Shown here piece by piece: positions 63,796 through 64,000 of a stretch of DNA of 64,000 nt. The translations under genes and the position numbers were made by a program. Numbering within the stretch: the stretch's first letter is position 1; every line of letters starts with the position of its first letter. This stretch comes from Hydrogenophilales bacterium. GTDB taxonomy: Bacteria > Pseudomonadota > Gammaproteobacteria > Burkholderiales > Thiobacillaceae. The notes beneath the pieces are model-generated. The model saw only the letters and a list, made by a program, of their open reading frames with translations, searched no databases and was not told the DNA's origin. The DNA lies in assembly GCA_023258975.1 (NCBI GenBank), contig JAHFRD010000002.1, positions 285,338-349,337 of the forward strand, in the 5' to 3' direction.

Positions 63796-64000
63796 CTGCT
63801 GCCCCCTACGGCCAATGCCAGCCTCTCTGCTGCCACGATCCCGGCTGCAATCATCGATGGCGGCCTGGCTGCGCCGGGACTGCTGACCTGGGTGGTGATC
63901 GGCAAATACGCCGATCACCTGCCGCTGTACCGCATCGAACAAATCGCCGCCCGTCAGGGCGTCACCCTGGCGAGCTCCACCCTGGCGGAATGGATCGGAC
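63796..64000 (+). mobile_element. IS66-family transposase fragment (TnpC), truncated at 5' and by window end
   Basis: Reading from just after an in-frame TAG at 63793: IPAAIIDGGLAAPGLLTWVVIGKYADHL, then PLYRIEQIAARQGVTLASSTLAEWIG. This is the conserved stretch of IS66 transposases that follows the zinc-finger part. The preceding zinc-finger and N-terminal domains are absent, so the 5' end is lost or the element is decayed here. The rest continues beyond the window. Confidence 0.8.

Overview
The window is chromosomal DNA of a high-GC betaproteobacterium. The class is inferred from the gene order tkt-gap-pgk-pyk-fba-purC, an S-adenosylhomocysteine riboswitch in front of ahcY, a PhoB/PhoR pair, and the Crp/Fnr and sigma-54 style of control. 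A Rhodocyclales or Nitrosomonadales-type organism fits; genus cannot be read from the sequence alone. Most of the window is housekeeping. One accessory region, about 41.5-57.1 kb, holds a molybdoenzyme operon, its own regulators and an arsenic operon.

Layout. 1-4.1 kb: c-di-GMP genes (a zinc-binding CZB-GGDEF cyclase cut by the window edge; a membrane GGDEF-EAL protein coupled to an orphan periplasmic binding protein). 4.1-7.7 kb: argA, rsmE, a thioredoxin-fold protein and an inositol-monophosphatase-family enzyme. 8.1-16.5 kb: carbon-metabolism run tkt, gap, pgk, pyk, fba, then purC. 16.5-23.8 kb: phoR/phoB, a flavoprotein reductase, a MidA-type methyltransferase, thioredoxin, RsuA, PPK2 and a LuxR-type response regulator. 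24-33 kb: metF, a VIT/CCC1 transporter, a PerM-like permease, purM-purN, a DUF3108 protein, purK-purE and a phosphohexomutase. 33.4-41.5 kb: hemN, DUF302 and zinc-finger proteins, ilvE, dsbB-dsbA, dacC-dat-ybeD, rdgC.

41.5-52.3 kb is the most interesting part. A periplasmic binding protein, a histidine kinase and a sigma-54 activator (minus strand) diverge from a Crp/Fnr gene and a Tat-exported molybdopterin enzyme with a four-cluster Fe-S subunit, a diheme cytochrome c, a TorD-type chaperone and a four-cluster ferredoxin. The divergent intergenic region carries three copies of GTTACC-N4-GGTAAC (two of them imperfect) and a correctly spaced sigma-54 promoter. A second site, TTGAG-N4-ATCAA, lies in front of the molybdoenzyme gene. 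This suggests a cascade: binding protein and kinase, then sigma-54 activator, then Fnr-like factor, then enzyme. Facing it at 52.3-57.1 kb is an ars operon (arsR, arsC, acr3, an MBL protein, a GDCCVFCSYGD protein, an ArsP-like permease, a carboxymuconolactone-decarboxylase-like protein and a small thioredoxin). Three of its small proteins end in paired-cysteine tails. The neighbourhood points to arsenic oxyanion metabolism, but the active-site loop does not match what I recall of ArrA, so the substrate is unresolved.

57.2-64 kb: kup with a KdpE-like regulator and a KdpD-like kinase lacking the N-terminal KdpD domain; the SAH riboswitch and ahcY; rnpB on the minus strand; and a 5'-truncated IS66 transposase running off the end. 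Palindromic REP-like repeats of two types lie between many genes, and in four cases the gene's TAG stop codon is inside the repeat. Two intergenic regions look like unannotated small RNA genes, one with a sigma-54 promoter. No tRNA, 5S/16S/23S rRNA or CRISPR array was seen.
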